Notes: generated from the sequence alone by a model not told the origin. Shown: positions 23,650 to 35,164, counted from the first letter of the stretch. The stretch is 64,000 nt of DNA from Pandoraea anhela (GCF_902459655.1 NZ_CABPSB010000009.1:140468-204467), one strand, 5' to 3'. Numbers and translations: made by a program.

Positions 23650-24398
23650 GTGAAGACGTGAAGGTGCGTCGAACCGTACGCAAGACCGTTTTGCGTGATG
23701 GTGCTGCGTCAACCGCGACCAAGCCGCGGGGACGTGCCGGGGCCAGGGCACCGGCTCCGCAAATGGTGTTCGATTTGTTTGCGGACGTTGCGGCGGACCT
23801 GACCTGTGGGGTGGATGAAGTCGGTCGCGGCCCGCTCGCGGGCCCGGTCGTGACGGCCGCCGTCATTCTCGATCCGTCGCGACCGATCAAGGGGCTGGCC
23901 GATTCGAAGAAGCTCACCGCGCTGCGACGCGAAGCGCTGTACGAAGAGATCGTCGAGCGTTCGCTGGCGTTTTGCATTGCTGAGGCGAGCGTCGCGGAGA
24001 TCGATTCGCTGAACATTCTGCATGCGACGATGCTGGCGATGCAGCGCGCGGTGAATGGTCTGTCACGCGTGCCGACGCTGGCGCTCATCGACGGCAATCG
24101 TTGCCCGGTGTTGCCGATGCGTGCCGAGGCTGTCATCAAGGGTGATGATAAGGTGCCCGCGATTTCGGCGGCGTCGATCCTGGCCAAGGTGACACGTGAC
24201 CGTCAGTTGGCCGCATTGCACGAGGAGTTCCCTCAGTATGGCTTCAACGAGCACGTCGGCTACGGCACGCCGAAGCATCTCGAAGCCTTGCGCGCGCATG
24301 GCCCGAGCCCGCATCATCGTCAGTCGTTTGCGCCCGTGCGTGAAGCGTTTGAAGTCTTCGGCACGCTTACGTTGCCGCGCGTGGTGCGTTCCTCATGA
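23646..24398 (+). CDS. rnhB: Ribonuclease HII
   Basis: Cuts RNA-DNA junctions, including single misincorporated ribonucleotides. The 250-residue protein has the family [14 protein letters not shown] (D57, E58) and HVGYGTPKH near the C-terminus. About 45 N-terminal residues form a basic, Arg/Thr/Ala-rich extension not needed by the family; the ATGA overlap with lpxB supports the long start. rnhB after lpxB is typical. It overlaps the next gene by 4 bp. Confidence 0.95.
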   Translation: MSEDVKVRRTVRKTVLRDGAASTATKPRGRAGARAPAPQMVFDLFADVAADLTCGVDEVGRGPLAGPVVTAAVILDPSRPIKGLADSKKLTALRREALYEEIVERSLAFCIAEASVAEIDSLNILHATMLAMQRAVNGLSRVPTLALIDGNRCPVLPMRAEAVIKGDDKVPAISAASILAKVTRDRQLAALHEEFPQYGFNEHVGYGTPKHLEALRAHGPSPHHRQSFAPVREAFEVFGTLTLPRVVRSS

Positions 24399-25174
24399 AG
24401 CTCATCAGTTCCAAAGATAATCCGTTCTACAAGCGTCTGAAGCAACTGGCGCAGTCGAACCAACAGCGCCGCAAGCTGGGGCAGACGCTGCTCGAAGGCG
24501 TACATTTGGCCGACGCCTATCTCGGCGCGCTGGGACAACCGTTAGTCTGTGTGGCGGCGGAGTCGGCGCTGGAGAACGACGAAGTCGCACAACTCTGGGC
24601 AAAGGTGGATCCGGAGCGCCGTGTCTGCCTGCCGGAGGCCCTGTTCGCGCCGCTGTCGACGTTGGTCAACGGGGTGTCGCTGCTATTCGTCGTGGAGATG
24701 CCGTCAGGGCATTTGCCTGCGGCGCAGACGACCGACTGCGTCATCCTCGATGCGGTGCAGGACGCCGGTAACGTCGGCTCGATTCTGCGCAGCGCAGCAG
24801 CGGCGGGTGTGCGGGACATCTACTGCATGTCCGGCACCGCGCTCGCGTGGTCGAGCAAGGTGCTGCGCGCAGGCATGGGCGCGCACTTCTCGTTGAACAT
24901 CGTGGAGCATTGCACGCCGGACTCGCTGGCGCCGCGCCTGTCGGTGCCCTTGCTCGCGACAAGCCTGCAAGCAAGTACGTCGCTCTACGATCAGAATCTT
25001 CGCACGCCGGTGGCATGGGTGTTCGGCAACGAAGGTGCGGGTGTGTCGCCACACTGGCTCGATCGCGTGCAGACGCCGATCCGTATTCCGCAACCGGGCG
25101 GAATGGAGTCGCTGAACGTGGCGGCGTGTGCGGCCATCTGTCTGTTCGAGGCGGTGCGTCAGCGGCTGACTTGA
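24395..25174 (+). CDS. TrmH/SpoU-family RNA 2'-O-methyltransferase
   Basis: SPOUT-fold methyltransferase that probably methylates a ribose 2'-OH in rRNA or tRNA. The 259-residue protein has an N-terminal substrate-binding part ([20 protein letters not shown]) and the three SPOUT motifs: [32 protein letters not shown] and [20 protein letters not shown] (trefoil knot SAM site). The family includes RlmB, TrmH and TsnR-like members, and I cannot fix the target nucleotide. It is the last gene of the long operon and is followed by a strong terminator. Confidence 0.88.
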   Translation: MKLISSKDNPFYKRLKQLAQSNQQRRKLGQTLLEGVHLADAYLGALGQPLVCVAAESALENDEVAQLWAKVDPERRVCLPEALFAPLSTLVNGVSLLFVVEMPSGHLPAAQTTDCVILDAVQDAGNVGSILRSAAAAGVRDIYCMSGTALAWSSKVLRAGMGAHFSLNIVEHCTPDSLAPRLSVPLLATSLQASTSLYDQNLRTPVAWVFGNEGAGVSPHWLDRVQTPIRIPQPGGMESLNVAACAAICLFEAVRQRLT

Positions 25175-25210
25175 CGTCGGTCGCCGATTGACCCATCAAT
25201 CGCAACCTAT

Positions 25211-25247
25211 CAAGCAAAAGGGACGCTCATGGCGTCCCTTTTGCTTG
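25211..25247. terminator. Strong bidirectional terminator
   Basis: A perfect 16-bp stem (CAAGCAAAAGGGACGC with GCGTCCCTTTTGCTTG) and loop TCATG, between the convergent methyltransferase gene and ppsR. A and T runs lie inside the stem on both sides. Confidence 0.9.
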
Positions 25248-25255
25248 GCGACCGT

Positions 25256-25337
25256 CCGTTCCCGCTCCGTTCCCGCTCCGTTCCCGCTCCGTTCCCGCTC
25301 CGTTCCCGCTCCGTTCCCGCTCCGTTCCCGCTCCGTT
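25256..25337. repeat. 11-bp tandem repeat, seven copies
   Basis: Seven exact copies of CCGTTCCCGCT (25256-25332) and a partial eighth (CCGTT). It lies between the terminator and the end of ppsR, outside any gene. The unit is not a multiple of three. Confidence 0.97.
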
Positions 25338-25366
25338 ACGGCGGTCCGATCGATACCCTCAGCAAC

Positions 25367-26257
25367 TCAGTAAACGTCTCGCTCCAGCTTGATTTCCTGA
25401 AGGATCGTCGTTGCGATTTCCTCGATCGATTTGTGCGTCGACGACAACCACTTGATACCTTCACGGCGCATCATGGCTTCGGCTTCGTTGACCTCGTAAC
25501 GGCAATTCTCCAGCGACGCATACTTGCTCCCCGGACGACGCTCGTTACGGATCTCGGAGAGACGTTGCGGATCGATGGAGAGTCCGAAAATCTTGTCCTT
25601 GTACTGATCGAGGGTGGAGGGCAGTTTTTCGCGCTCGAAGTCGTCGGGAATCAGCGGATAGTTGGCCGCCTTCACCCCGTACTGCATGGCGAGATAGAGT
25701 GTGGTCGGCGTCTTGCCGCTGCGCGAGACGCCAACGAGGATGACGTCGGCGCTTTGCAGATTCTTGTTGGACTGACCGTCATCGTGCGCGAGCGAGAAGT
25801 TCACGGCCTCGATCCGGTTCTTGTACGCTTCGCTGTCGGCATTCTGGTGCACACGGCCGATGGCGTGCATCGACTTCAGGCCCAACTCCTGTTCCAGCGG
25901 CTCGATGAATGTCTGGAACATGTCGAGAATCACGCCCTGGCAATTGCGCAGGATCTCATTGGCGCGGGCGTCGACCAGCGTGCTGAAAATGATCGGACGC
26001 ACCCCTTCGCTCCGATACATTTCATTGATCCGTTGCGCTGTCTCATAGGCTTTATCGACGGAATCCACGAACGGTACGCGGATCTGACGGAAACGCATCT
26101 CGAATTGCGCGAGGATCGAATGGGCGAAGGTTTCCGCCGTGATCCCCGTGCCGTCGGACACGATGAAAACGGGCCGCGCGGCGATGGGTTTGGCCGGTGC
26201 GGCAGGCTTGCCAGCGGCGGGGATCGGGGAATTTCCGGGAGTGGTGGCGTTGCTCAT
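25367..26257 (-). CDS. ppsR: PEP synthase regulatory protein (bifunctional kinase/pyrophosphorylase)
   Basis: Inactivates PEP synthase by ADP-dependent phosphorylation of a threonine and reactivates it with phosphate. The 296-residue protein (DUF299 family) has VFIVSDGTGITAETFAHSIL at the N-terminus and the P-loop-like VGVSRSGKTPTTLYLA. The frame is open to 26302. I used the ATG at 26257 because it is closest to the conserved start, but an upstream in-frame ATG is also possible. Its target, ppsA, is divergent next door. Confidence 0.93.
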   Translation of the reverse strand: MSNATTPGNSPIPAAGKPAAPAKPIAARPVFIVSDGTGITAETFAHSILAQFEMRFRQIRVPFVDSVDKAYETAQRINEMYRSEGVRPIIFSTLVDARANEILRNCQGVILDMFQTFIEPLEQELGLKSMHAIGRVHQNADSEAYKNRIEAVNFSLAHDDGQSNKNLQSADVILVGVSRSGKTPTTLYLAMQYGVKAANYPLIPDDFEREKLPSTLDQYKDKIFGLSIDPQRLSEIRNERRPGSKYASLENCRYEVNEAEAMMRREGIKWLSSTHKSIEEIATTILQEIKLERDVY

Positions 26258-26289
26258 GCGCAGAATCGCAAAATGGTGCATTGCACGGT

Positions 26290-26318
26290 AGAATAGCGGC
26301 AACTTGTTGGATAAGCAA
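26290..26318 (-). promoter_or_regulatory. Putative ppsR promoter
   Basis: Reading leftward: TTGCTT (26318-26313), a 17-bp spacer, TATTCT (26295-26290), each four of six to consensus. The -35 lies in a 22-bp element that is repeated in front of ppsA. Confidence 0.5.
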
Positions 26319-26323
26319 TTGCG
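26302..26323 (-). repeat. 22-bp element at the ppsR promoter (copy 1)
   Basis: Leftward reading CGCAATTGCTTATCCAACAA then GT. 19 of 22 bases match copy 2 at 26471-26492, which has the opposite orientation. Confidence 0.75.
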
Positions 26324-26335
26324 CGACCGTCGCGC
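26321..26335. promoter_or_regulatory. 15-bp palindrome in the ppsR-ppsA intergenic region
   Basis: GCGCGAC C GTCGCGC, a perfect dyad just upstream of the ppsR -35. It could be an operator; no regulator can be named. Confidence 0.35.
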
Positions 26336-26470
26336 GATGTTCCGTGTGAGCCTCGTCCGGCGGGGTGTTCCGGGAATTGACGATGGTTTGCAGCGGGTCG
26401 TCGGGCGCTAGCCCCTGGTTCTCGACGACGCTTAAGACGACGCATAAGCGCGACATGTGCGCGAACAATG

Positions 26471-26492
26471 CGCGATTCCTTATCCAACAGGT
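26471..26492 (+). repeat. 22-bp element upstream of ppsA (copy 2)
   Basis: CGCGATTCCTTATCCAACAG then GT, in the sense direction of ppsA, 64 nt before its ATG. It is the inverted partner of copy 1. The rest of the 254-bp intergenic region holds no gene. Confidence 0.75.
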
Positions 26493-26556
26493 CGACCGGC
26501 CAATGTCAGTCCCAGCCGGTCCGCCGAGAATTCTTTTTCTTACCTTAGGGGCTTTT

Positions 26557-28947
26557 ATGACTAACGCAGCACACGACGGCGCCTACGTGGTGCCGTTTGA
26601 GCATCTGCGCATGACCGACGTCGAGTCGGTCGGCGGCAAGAATGCATCACTTGGCGAAATGATCAGCCAACTGGCCAACGCAGGGGTTCGCGTGCCGGGC
26701 GGCTTCGCCACGACGTCTTTCGCCTTCCGCGAGTTCCTCCAGCACAACAACCTGACCGAGCGCGTTGCCAAGCGTCTCGAGGGTCTCGACGTGGACAACG
26801 TCAAGGCGCTCGCGGAAGCCGGTGCGGAAATCCGTCAATGGATCGTCGATGCGCCGTTGCAGCCTCAACTCGAGAAGGAAATTCGCGACCAGTTCGCACG
26901 CATCGCCGGCGACCAGCCGGAGGCTTCGTTCGCCGTGCGTTCGTCGGCCACGGCCGAAGATTTGCCGGATGCTTCGTTCGCCGGTCAGCAGGAAAGCTAT
27001 CTGAACGTCGTCGGCATCGAAGACGTGCTCGATCGCATGAAGCACGTGTTCGCGTCGCTGTACAACGACCGTGCAATTTCGTACCGCGTCCACAAGGGCT
27101 TCACCCACGCTGAAGTGGCGTTGTCGGCCGGTGTGCAGCGCATGGTGCGCTCGGACTGCGGCGCCTCGGGCGTGATGTTCACCATCGACACCGAGTCGGG
27201 TTTCCAGGACGTCGTCTTCATCACTGCCAGCTATGGCCTGGGCGAGACGGTCGTGCAAGGCGCCGTGAACCCGGACGAATTCTACGTCTTCAAGCCGACG
27301 CTCAAGGCCGGCAAGTATCCGATCATCCGCCGCACCCTCGGCTCGAAGCTCGTGAAGATGGAATTCACACAACCGGGCGAACCGGGTCGCGTGAAGACCA
27401 TCGACGTGCCGATGGAACTGCGTAACCGTTACTCGATCACCGACGACGATTGCGCCGAACTGGCCAAGTTCGCGCTGATCATCGAGAAGCACTACGGTCG
27501 TCCGATGGACATCGAGTGGGGCAAGGACGGCAAGGATGGCAAGATCTACATCCTTCAGGCGCGTCCGGAAACGGTGAAGAGCCAGTCGGCAGGCAAAGCT
27601 GAGCAGCGCTTCAAGCTCAAGGGCGACGCGCCGGTGCTGGCGACGGGCCGCGCGATCGGTCAGAAGATCGGCGCCGGTCCGGTGCGCGTGATCATGGATC
27701 CGAGCGAAATGGAACGTGTCCAGCCGGGCGACGTGCTGGTGGCCGACATGACCGACCCGAACTGGGAGCCGGTGATGAAGCGTGCGTCTGCCATCGTGAC
27801 GAACAGGGGTGGTCGTACCTGCCACGCGGCCATTATCGCGCGTGAGCTGGGCGTGCCGGCCGTGGTCGGCTGCGGTGACGCCACTGACGTACTGAAGGAC
27901 GGCGCGCTGGTGACCGTCTCGTGCGCGGAAGGCGACGAAGGCAAGATCTACGATGGTCTGCTCGAGACCGAAGTTACCGAGATTCAGCGCGGCGAAATGC
28001 CGAAGATCCCGGTCAAGATCATGATGAACGTGGGCAACCCGCAACTGGCCTTCGATTTCGCGCAACTGCCGAACGAAGGTGTGGGTCTGGCGCGTCTCGA
28101 ATTCATCATCAACAACAACATCGGTGTGCACCCGCGCGCGATTCTCGAGTACCCGAACATCGACGCCGACCTGAAGAAAGCGGTCGAGTCGGTGGCTCGC
28201 GGTCATGCCTCGCCGCGTGCGTTCTACGTCGACAAGCTGGCCGAGGGCATCGCTACGATCGCTGCGGCGTTCTATCCGAAGAGCGTGATCGTGCGTCTGT
28301 CGGACTTCAAGTCCAACGAGTACAAGAAGCTGATTGGCGGTTCGCGTTACGAGCCGGATGAAGAAAACCCGATGCTGGGCTTCCGCGGTGCGTCGCGTTA
28401 CATCTCGGAAGACTTCGCTGAAGCTTTCGAGATGGAGTGCCGTGCGCTCAAGCGCGTTCGCGATGAGATGGGCCTGACGAACGTGGAGATCATGGTGCCG
28501 TTCGTGCGGACGCTGGGCCAGGCGGAGCGCGTGGTCAACATGCTCGGCGACTATGGTCTGAAGCGTGGCGAGAACGGTCTGAAGCTCATCATGATGTGCG
28601 AAGTGCCGTCGAACGCCATTCTGGCCGACGAATTCCTCGAGTACTTCGACGGTTTCTCGATCGGCTCGAACGATCTGACGCAGCTCACGCTGGGTCTGGA
28701 CCGCGACTCGGGCATGGAATTGCTGGCGAAGGACTTCGACGAACGTGACCCGGCTGTTCAGTTCATGCTGAGCCGTGCGATCAAGGCTTGCCTGTCCAAG
28801 GGCAAGTACGTCGGTATCTGCGGTCAGGGCCCGTCGGACCATCCGGATCTCGCCGAGTGGCTGGCGAAGGAAGGTATTGCGTCGATGTCCCTCAACCCGG
28901 ACACGGTAATCGAGACGTGGCAGCAACTCGCCAAGCTGACGAAGTAA
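26557..28947 (+). CDS. ppsA: Phosphoenolpyruvate synthase
   Basis: Makes PEP from pyruvate and ATP for gluconeogenesis. The 796-residue protein has the N-terminal ATP-grasp domain ([33 protein letters not shown]), the swivelling phosphohistidine domain with [15 protein letters not shown] (H423), and the C-terminal PEP-binding TIM barrel ([25 protein letters not shown]). The frame is open from 26365, but AGGGG before the ATG at 26557 and homology fix the start. PpsR, encoded divergently, controls its activity. Confidence 0.97.
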   Translation: MTNAAHDGAYVVPFEHLRMTDVESVGGKNASLGEMISQLANAGVRVPGGFATTSFAFREFLQHNNLTERVAKRLEGLDVDNVKALAEAGAEIRQWIVDAPLQPQLEKEIRDQFARIAGDQPEASFAVRSSATAEDLPDASFAGQQESYLNVVGIEDVLDRMKHVFASLYNDRAISYRVHKGFTHAEVALSAGVQRMVRSDCGASGVMFTIDTESGFQDVVFITASYGLGETVVQGAVNPDEFYVFKPTLKAGKYPIIRRTLGSKLVKMEFTQPGEPGRVKTIDVPMELRNRYSITDDDCAELAKFALIIEKHYGRPMDIEWGKDGKDGKIYILQARPETVKSQSAGKAEQRFKLKGDAPVLATGRAIGQKIGAGPVRVIMDPSEMERVQPGDVLVADMTDPNWEPVMKRASAIVTNRGGRTCHAAIIARELGVPAVVGCGDATDVLKDGALVTVSCAEGDEGKIYDGLLETEVTEIQRGEMPKIPVKIMMNVGNPQLAFDFAQLPNEGVGLARLEFIINNNIGVHPRAILEYPNIDADLKKAVESVARGHASPRAFYVDKLAEGIATIAAAFYPKSVIVRLSDFKSNEYKKLIGGSRYEPDEENPMLGFRGASRYISEDFAEAFEMECRALKRVRDEMGLTNVEIMVPFVRTLGQAERVVNMLGDYGLKRGENGLKLIMMCEVPSNAILADEFLEYFDGFSIGSNDLTQLTLGLDRDSGMELLAKDFDERDPAVQFMLSRAIKACLSKGKYVGICGQGPSDHPDLAEWLAKEGIASMSLNPDTVIETWQQLAKLTK

Positions 28948-29057
28948 GCGCTGCGATAATCGTCTGATTTAGGATGCGTCCGAGCGGCACCTCGGACGCG
29001 ACTGGAAAGCGGGCCGTCCCTTGGGATGAGCGCGCTGACCAGTTGGTTTCATGCTAT

Positions 29058-29086
29058 AAACCCCGGTATCACACCGGGGTTTTTTT
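29058..29086 (+). terminator. Terminator after ppsA
   Basis: AAACCCCGGT, loop ATCAC, ACCGGGG then T7. It lies 110 bp after ppsA and just before the nfeD-like gene. Confidence 0.9.
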
Positions 29087-29102
29087 GTATCTGGGAGTTG
29101 CG

Positions 29103-29537
29103 ATGGAGCAGGCTTGGCTTTGGTTCGGCGTTGCCGGATTGATCGTGGTGCTGGAGCTGGCGAGCGGGACGTTCTATCTCCTGATGGTGGCGCTCGGCGT
29201 GGCCGCTGGTGGCATCGCCGCGCTGTTGCGCGCGGATTGGCCGTTGCAGTGGGTCTCGGCGGCGGTGGTGGCCAGTGTGGCCGTGTGGGCATTGCGCCGT
29301 AGCCGGTTCGGCAAGCGTCGTATCAAGGTCGATGCGTCGGCGGACCCCAATACCAATCTCGACATCGGTCAGCGACTTCGGGTGGAGGCATGGCGTCCCG
29401 ATGGTCAGGCGCGCGCGATGTATCGCGGTGCCGAATGGGACGTGGAGCTTTTGCCGGGAGAATCGCCCGATCCCGGTTGGTTCGTCATCCGAGAGGTGCG
29501 CGGCAGCCGGTTGTACGTTGTGCATGCGGTCGCGTAA
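29103..29537 (+). CDS. NfeD-like membrane protein
   Basis: A 144-residue protein with two N-terminal membrane helices (WLWFGVAGLIVVLELASGTF; LLMVALGVAAGGIAALL), a third near [15 protein letters not shown], and a C-terminal OB-fold domain (about residues 80-144). Short NfeD proteins of this type partner with SPFH/stomatin proteins, and one is encoded next. The ATG at 29103 follows GGGAGTTGCG. Function is thought to concern membrane microdomains or quality control of membrane proteins; it is not established for this protein. Confidence 0.85.
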   Translation: MEQAWLWFGVAGLIVVLELASGTFYLLMVALGVAAGGIAALLRADWPLQWVSAAVVASVAVWALRRSRFGKRRIKVDASADPNTNLDIGQRLRVEAWRPDGQARAMYRGAEWDVELLPGESPDPGWFVIREVRGSRLYVVHAVA

Positions 29538-29733
29538 GGGAGATGGCGCGAAATCGCGTGAGGATCACCGGCGAGTTCAGTGTGGCGGGCGCGTCGTTCA
29601 CGCACCCCGATGAGCGCTGAAGCTCGTCATGCGGGCGAACACTTTCGTGTCGCCGCTGTCAGATAGTCAGTCCCGCAATAGCGGGTGACAGGGAACCAGT
29701 CTGCTGGTGGGGCAGACGCTTTCGGGGGGAAAC

Positions 29734-30708
29734 ATGATATCCAACGTCGCATTTATTCTCTTCATCATTGCGGTGATCATTGCGGCGCGCTCGATCAAGA
29801 TCGTGCCGCAGCAGCACGCGTGGGTGGTGGAGCGTCTCGGCAAGTATCACGCCACGCTCACGCCCGGCATGTCCATCGTCGTACCGTTCGTGGATCGTGT
29901 GGCCTACAAGCACGTGCTCAAGGAAATTCCGCTCGACGTGCCGAGCCAGATCTGTATCACCAAGGACAATACGCAATTACAGGTTGACGGTATTCTGTAT
30001 TTTCAGGTGACGGATCCGATGAAGGCGTCTTACGGGTCGAGCAACTTCATCGTCGCCATTACGCAACTGGCTCAGACAACGCTGCGTAGCGTGGTCGGCA
30101 AGCTGGAACTCGACAAGACGTTCGAGGAGCGCGAGTTCATCAATCACAGCGTGGTGAACGCGCTCGATGAGGCGGCCGCGAACTGGGGCGTAAAAGTGCT
30201 GCGTTACGAGATCAAGGATCTGACGCCGCCGAAGGAAATTCTGCATGCCATGCAGGCGCAAATCACTGCCGAGCGCGAGAAGCGGGCATTGATCGCGGCG
30301 TCTGAGGGTAAGAAGCAGGAGCAGATCAACCTGGCCTCCGGTGCGCGCGAAGCCGCGATTCAGAAATCGGAAGGTGAGCGTCAGGCAGCGATCAACCAGG
30401 CACAAGGTGAGGCTGCGGCAATTCTGGCGGTGGCGGAGGCGAATGCCGAAGCCATTCACAAGATTGCGACGGCGATTCAGACGCAGGGCGGTATGGAGGC
30501 GGTGAACCTGAAGGTCGCGGAGCAGTATGTCGATGCGTTCAGCAAGATGGCGAAGACGAACAACACGCTGATCGTGCCGGGCAATTTGTCGGATATGAGC
30601 GGGATGATCGCGTCGGCGCTCAAGATCGTGCGTGGCACGGAGGGCGGCACCGGCGCGCCCCCGGAAGGGAGCCCCGGTGGCTTCGGTAACTCGGGCGTGC
30701 GCCGTTAA
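29734..30708 (+). CDS. SPFH/stomatin-family membrane protein (QmcA-like)
   Basis: A 324-residue protein with one N-terminal membrane helix (ISNVAFILFIIAVIIAA), the SPFH domain (about residues 25-180; VVERLGKYHATLTPG) and a helical Ala/Glu/Gln-rich coiled-coil flotillin-like tail (REAAIQKSEGERQAAINQAQ). Members oligomerise and scaffold membrane proteases such as FtsH. The ATG at 29734 follows a run of G (GGGGGGA). It forms the conserved pair with the nfeD-like gene 196 bp upstream; that gap holds no gene. Confidence 0.9.
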   Translation: MISNVAFILFIIAVIIAARSIKIVPQQHAWVVERLGKYHATLTPGMSIVVPFVDRVAYKHVLKEIPLDVPSQICITKDNTQLQVDGILYFQVTDPMKASYGSSNFIVAITQLAQTTLRSVVGKLELDKTFEEREFINHSVVNALDEAAANWGVKVLRYEIKDLTPPKEILHAMQAQITAEREKRALIAASEGKKQEQINLASGAREAAIQKSEGERQAAINQAQGEAAAILAVAEANAEAIHKIATAIQTQGGMEAVNLKVAEQYVDAFSKMAKTNNTLIVPGNLSDMSGMIASALKIVRGTEGGTGAPPEGSPGGFGNSGVRR

Positions 30709-30773
30709 GTCCTGGGGCGCGGGGCGCCCATAAGCGGTGCCGCCTGTTTGCGCTAACCCCTACCGTGGAAACG

Positions 30774-30814
30774 AAAATGCCGCTTCGATATGCCAATCGA
30801 AGCGGCATTTTTTT
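30774..30814 (+). terminator. Terminator after the SPFH gene
   Basis: A perfect 16-bp stem (AAAATGCCGCTTCGAT with ATCGAAGCGGCATTTT), loop ATGCCA, then three more T. It may also serve the leftward smpB transcript. Confidence 0.92.
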
Positions 30815-30957
30815 GGATTTCGTATTCGGGGCCGCAATGTCGGATCGGCGTCGGAGCGACTTGGCCGAACGGCGTCTGCCCTTGCGGGCGGGCGCTTTCC
30901 CGCATCCGCCATCACGCCGCGCGGGTATGACGGCGGCGTCCGACATGGCTTAATGGT

Positions 30958-31404
30958 TTATGTGGGGTTGCGCATCAATCGTGCTTTCTCGCGATTCCAG
31001 TCGCGTTCCTTCTCGGTCTCGCGCTTGTCGTGCAGCTTCTTGCCCTTGCCGAGGCCGATCTCGCACTTCACGAGCCCCTTGCTGTAATGCAGGTTGAGCG
31101 GGACAAGCGTGTAACCGCGTTGCTCGACCTTGCCAATGAGTTTCTTGATTTCGTCTGCCTTGAGCAGCAGCTTGCGCGTGCGCACCGGGTCAGGGGTGAT
31201 ATGCGTGGATGCCGATTGCAACGGACTGATGTGCGCGCCGATCAGAAAGATTTCGCCATGTTTGATGACGACATATCCTTCCTTGATCTGCGCCCGCCCG
31301 GCGCGAATCGCCTTGACTTCCCATCCTTCAAGTACGATCCCGGCTTCGTATCGCTCCTCGATGTGGTAGTCGAAGAAGGCCTTTCTGTTGTCGATGATGC
31401 TCAT
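30958..31404 (-). CDS. smpB: SsrA-binding protein SmpB
   Basis: Binds tmRNA and delivers it to stalled ribosomes for trans-translation. The 148-residue protein has the OB-fold with [20 protein letters not shown] and the basic C-terminal tail needed for tmRNA function ([20 protein letters not shown]). The ssrA gene is not in the window. Divergent from ratA, as in many proteobacteria. Confidence 0.97.
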   Translation of the reverse strand: MSIIDNRKAFFDYHIEERYEAGIVLEGWEVKAIRAGRAQIKEGYVVIKHGEIFLIGAHISPLQSASTHITPDPVRTRKLLLKADEIKKLIGKVEQRGYTLVPLNLHYSKGLVKCEIGLGKGKKLHDKRETEKERDWNREKARLMRNPT

Positions 31405-31562
31405 GGATCCTTGGCGGGTAACTTGGTCGGACCCGGTGGGTCGGGCTCGGGTAAAATAGCGATTTTAACAAAGAGTCTCGGCAAGAGGCGGCCAGCGACG
31501 CATACCGGATCGGTGAGACATCGATACCGCGCGTGCCGCATGCAAACCTCGCCCGACAGACG

Positions 31563-31997
31563 ATGGCCGAAGTCAGTAAAACCGTTCTCGTGCATTTCTC
31601 CGACGAGCAAATGTACGATCTGGTGACCAATGTCGCCGATTACCCCAAATTCCTGCCTTGGTGCGGTGGTGTCGATATTCGGCATCAGGACGAGCACAGC
31701 ATGGAGGCGTCGCTGATCATCGACTTCAAAGGCCTGAAGCATTCGTTCGCGACGCGCAACACGCAGGAGCGCCCGCACGCCATTCAGATGCACTTCGTCG
31801 AGGGACCTTTCAAGCGTTTTCACGGGACGTGGAAATTCACCGCGCTGCGTGAGAATGCCTGCAAGATCGAGTTCAGTCTGCACTACGAATTTGCGAATTT
31901 CCTGCTGGAGAAGGTCATCGGCCCCGTCTTCAGTCACATCGCCAATACGTTCGTCGACGCGTTCGTGAAGCGTGCGGAGGCGGTCTATGTCAAATGA
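31563..31997 (+). CDS. ratA: RatA/Coq10-family START-domain protein
   Basis: A 144-residue polyketide-cyclase/START-fold protein (AEVSKTVLVHFSDEQMYDLV; the LPWCGGVDI turn). In E. coli RatA is described as a ribosome-association toxin, while close homologues (Coq10) bind ubiquinone. The second role may be the more general one, so the toxin name should be used with care. The ATG at 31563 is used; the frame is open 30 bp further. The gene lies divergent from smpB and overlaps rnfH, as ratA-ratB do in E. coli. Confidence 0.85.
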   Translation: MAEVSKTVLVHFSDEQMYDLVTNVADYPKFLPWCGGVDIRHQDEHSMEASLIIDFKGLKHSFATRNTQERPHAIQMHFVEGPFKRFHGTWKFTALRENACKIEFSLHYEFANFLLEKVIGPVFSHIANTFVDAFVKRAEAVYVK

Positions 31998-32325
31998 GAT
32001 GATTGTCGAGGTTTGTTACGCGCTGCCGAACGCGCAGACGATGATCCCCGTGACGTTGCCCATCGGTGCCACGATGCGCGATGCGATCGAGCGAAGCGGT
32101 GTGCTGCAACGCTTTCCGGAACTGGATATCGCACGCATGAAGGCAGGGGTGTTCGGCAAGGTGCGTGCGCTCGACGCCGCTGTCGACGCGGGGGATCGCA
32201 TCGAAATCTACCGGGCGCTCAAGGCCGATCCGAAACTGGCGCGTCAACGCCGCGTCGAGAAGGTCCGCAACGAAGGGAGCCGCGAAGGGCAGAAGTGGCT
32301 CGGGAGCAGCCGACGCGCAACTTGA
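31987..32325 (+). CDS. RnfH-family protein (UPF0125, RatB)
   Basis: A 112-residue ubiquitin-like beta-grasp protein (EMIVEVCYALPNAQTMIPVT; GVLQRFPELD; DAGDRIEIYRALKADPK), with a basic tail. It is known as RatB next to RatA in E. coli, and as RnfH near rnf genes elsewhere; its function is not settled. The start overlaps the last 11 bp of ratA, so the two are coupled. Confidence 0.88.
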   Translation: MSNEMIVEVCYALPNAQTMIPVTLPIGATMRDAIERSGVLQRFPELDIARMKAGVFGKVRALDAAVDAGDRIEIYRALKADPKLARQRRVEKVRNEGSREGQKWLGSSRRAT

Positions 32326-32353
32326 TGCCGGACAGTGCTCCGTGCCTTCCGGG

Positions 32354-33373
32354 CTAGTGCGTTCCCCCTCTCGAATGCAGTCGGACCGACGCGCTTACGC
32401 CGACCAGCAGCAACACGATCGCCGCCAACTCCAGCAAACGCGGCAGACGATGGTCGTAGACGAATCCGTAACCAAGCGCGAACAGCGTTTCAAACACGAT
32501 CAACTGGCCTGACAGGGTTAGCGGCAGCGCCCGGCTCGCCGCATTCCAGAACGCATTGCCGATGGCCGAAGCACCGACCGCCACGGCGATGTTCACGATC
32601 AAAAACATCTGCCAGTCGCGCGGTGCCTCGACCGCGACCGGATGCGGCAGCACGACGGCCGGGATGGCGAGTGCAATCGCCAGTACGCCGGTGGCGACAC
32701 CCGTCAGCAGCGACCATTCTTGACTCGTGAAATGTCCGAATTTCGCGAGATATCGGGCATTAGCGACGGCATACCACGTCCAGCTCAGCAAAGCACCGAT
32801 CGCGCAGGCGATGCCGGCCAGCGTAAGGCGCCAGTCGCCGCCGCTCGCTGCGGTGTGGACAAAGGCATCCACATTGATGCAGACGATACCTGCTGCGATG
32901 AGCGTTAACGGACCGATAAGCTTCGACAGCGGCAATGCGCCGTGATCGCGACTTCCGATCAGGGTGACGGTGACGGGCAGCACACCCACGATCAGCGAGG
33001 CCGGGGCGATACCCGCCATCTGAACCGAGCCCGCCAGAAACAGGTAATAGACGAGGTTGCCGACAAGACTCAGGCGGAACAGCGCCCGCCAGTCGTTGCC
33101 GGTCACAGTGTGCCGCAGGCGCGGCCAGAGCGGAGCGAGCAGCAGTGCGGACACCAGCCCGTAAAGGATGTAACGCGCAGCCGACAATTCCAGCGGCGAG
33201 AAACCCGGCAGCAGGCGAGGGGCCAGAAATACCAGTCCCGACAAGGCCCCCGCTGCCAGTCCGTAAGCAATGCCTTTGCCTATGAAAATTCGTATCCGTA
33301 GTTGGTTTGGCGGGCGCAGTGGCGGCGCAGTATCTGACGGGTGTTCGATATCGCGTGCTGCGTGCCGTGTCAC
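32354..33373 (-). CDS. EamA/DMT-superfamily transporter (start uncertain)
   Basis: Ten hydrophobic segments in two EamA halves, from IAYGLAAGALSGLVFLAPRL to the end, typical of drug/metabolite transporters of unknown substrate. The protein core begins near 33298. No ATG lies close before it in this frame. The nearest usual start is a GTG at 33373, giving 339 residues with a hydrophilic 33-residue lead, and its ribosome site is weak. A rarer start codon nearer the first helix is possible. The frame stays open leftward-antisense across all of guaB, which is coincidence. Stop is 28 bp from rnfH (convergent). Confidence 0.75.
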   Translation of the reverse strand: MTRHAARDIEHPSDTAPPLRPPNQLRIRIFIGKGIAYGLAAGALSGLVFLAPRLLPGFSPLELSAARYILYGLVSALLLAPLWPRLRHTVTGNDWRALFRLSLVGNLVYYLFLAGSVQMAGIAPASLIVGVLPVTVTLIGSRDHGALPLSKLIGPLTLIAAGIVCINVDAFVHTAASGGDWRLTLAGIACAIGALLSWTWYAVANARYLAKFGHFTSQEWSLLTGVATGVLAIALAIPAVVLPHPVAVEAPRDWQMFLIVNIAVAVGASAIGNAFWNAASRALPLTLSGQLIVFETLFALGYGFVYDHRLPRLLELAAIVLLLVGVSASVRLHSRGGTH

Positions 33374-35158
<1,785 letters not shown>

Positions 35159-35164
35159 TTGCCC

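Noticed and set aside
25256-25337. CRISPR-like array
   Set aside because: The 11-bp units are directly adjacent with no spacers, and no cas genes are present.
26647-28926. 759-codon leftward open frame opposite ppsA
   Set aside because: Antisense shadow of ppsA, with His/Arg-rich composition typical of reverse-frame artefacts.
30765-30953. 62-codon rightward frame after the SPFH gene
   Set aside because: It starts inside the terminator hairpin and has no family features.
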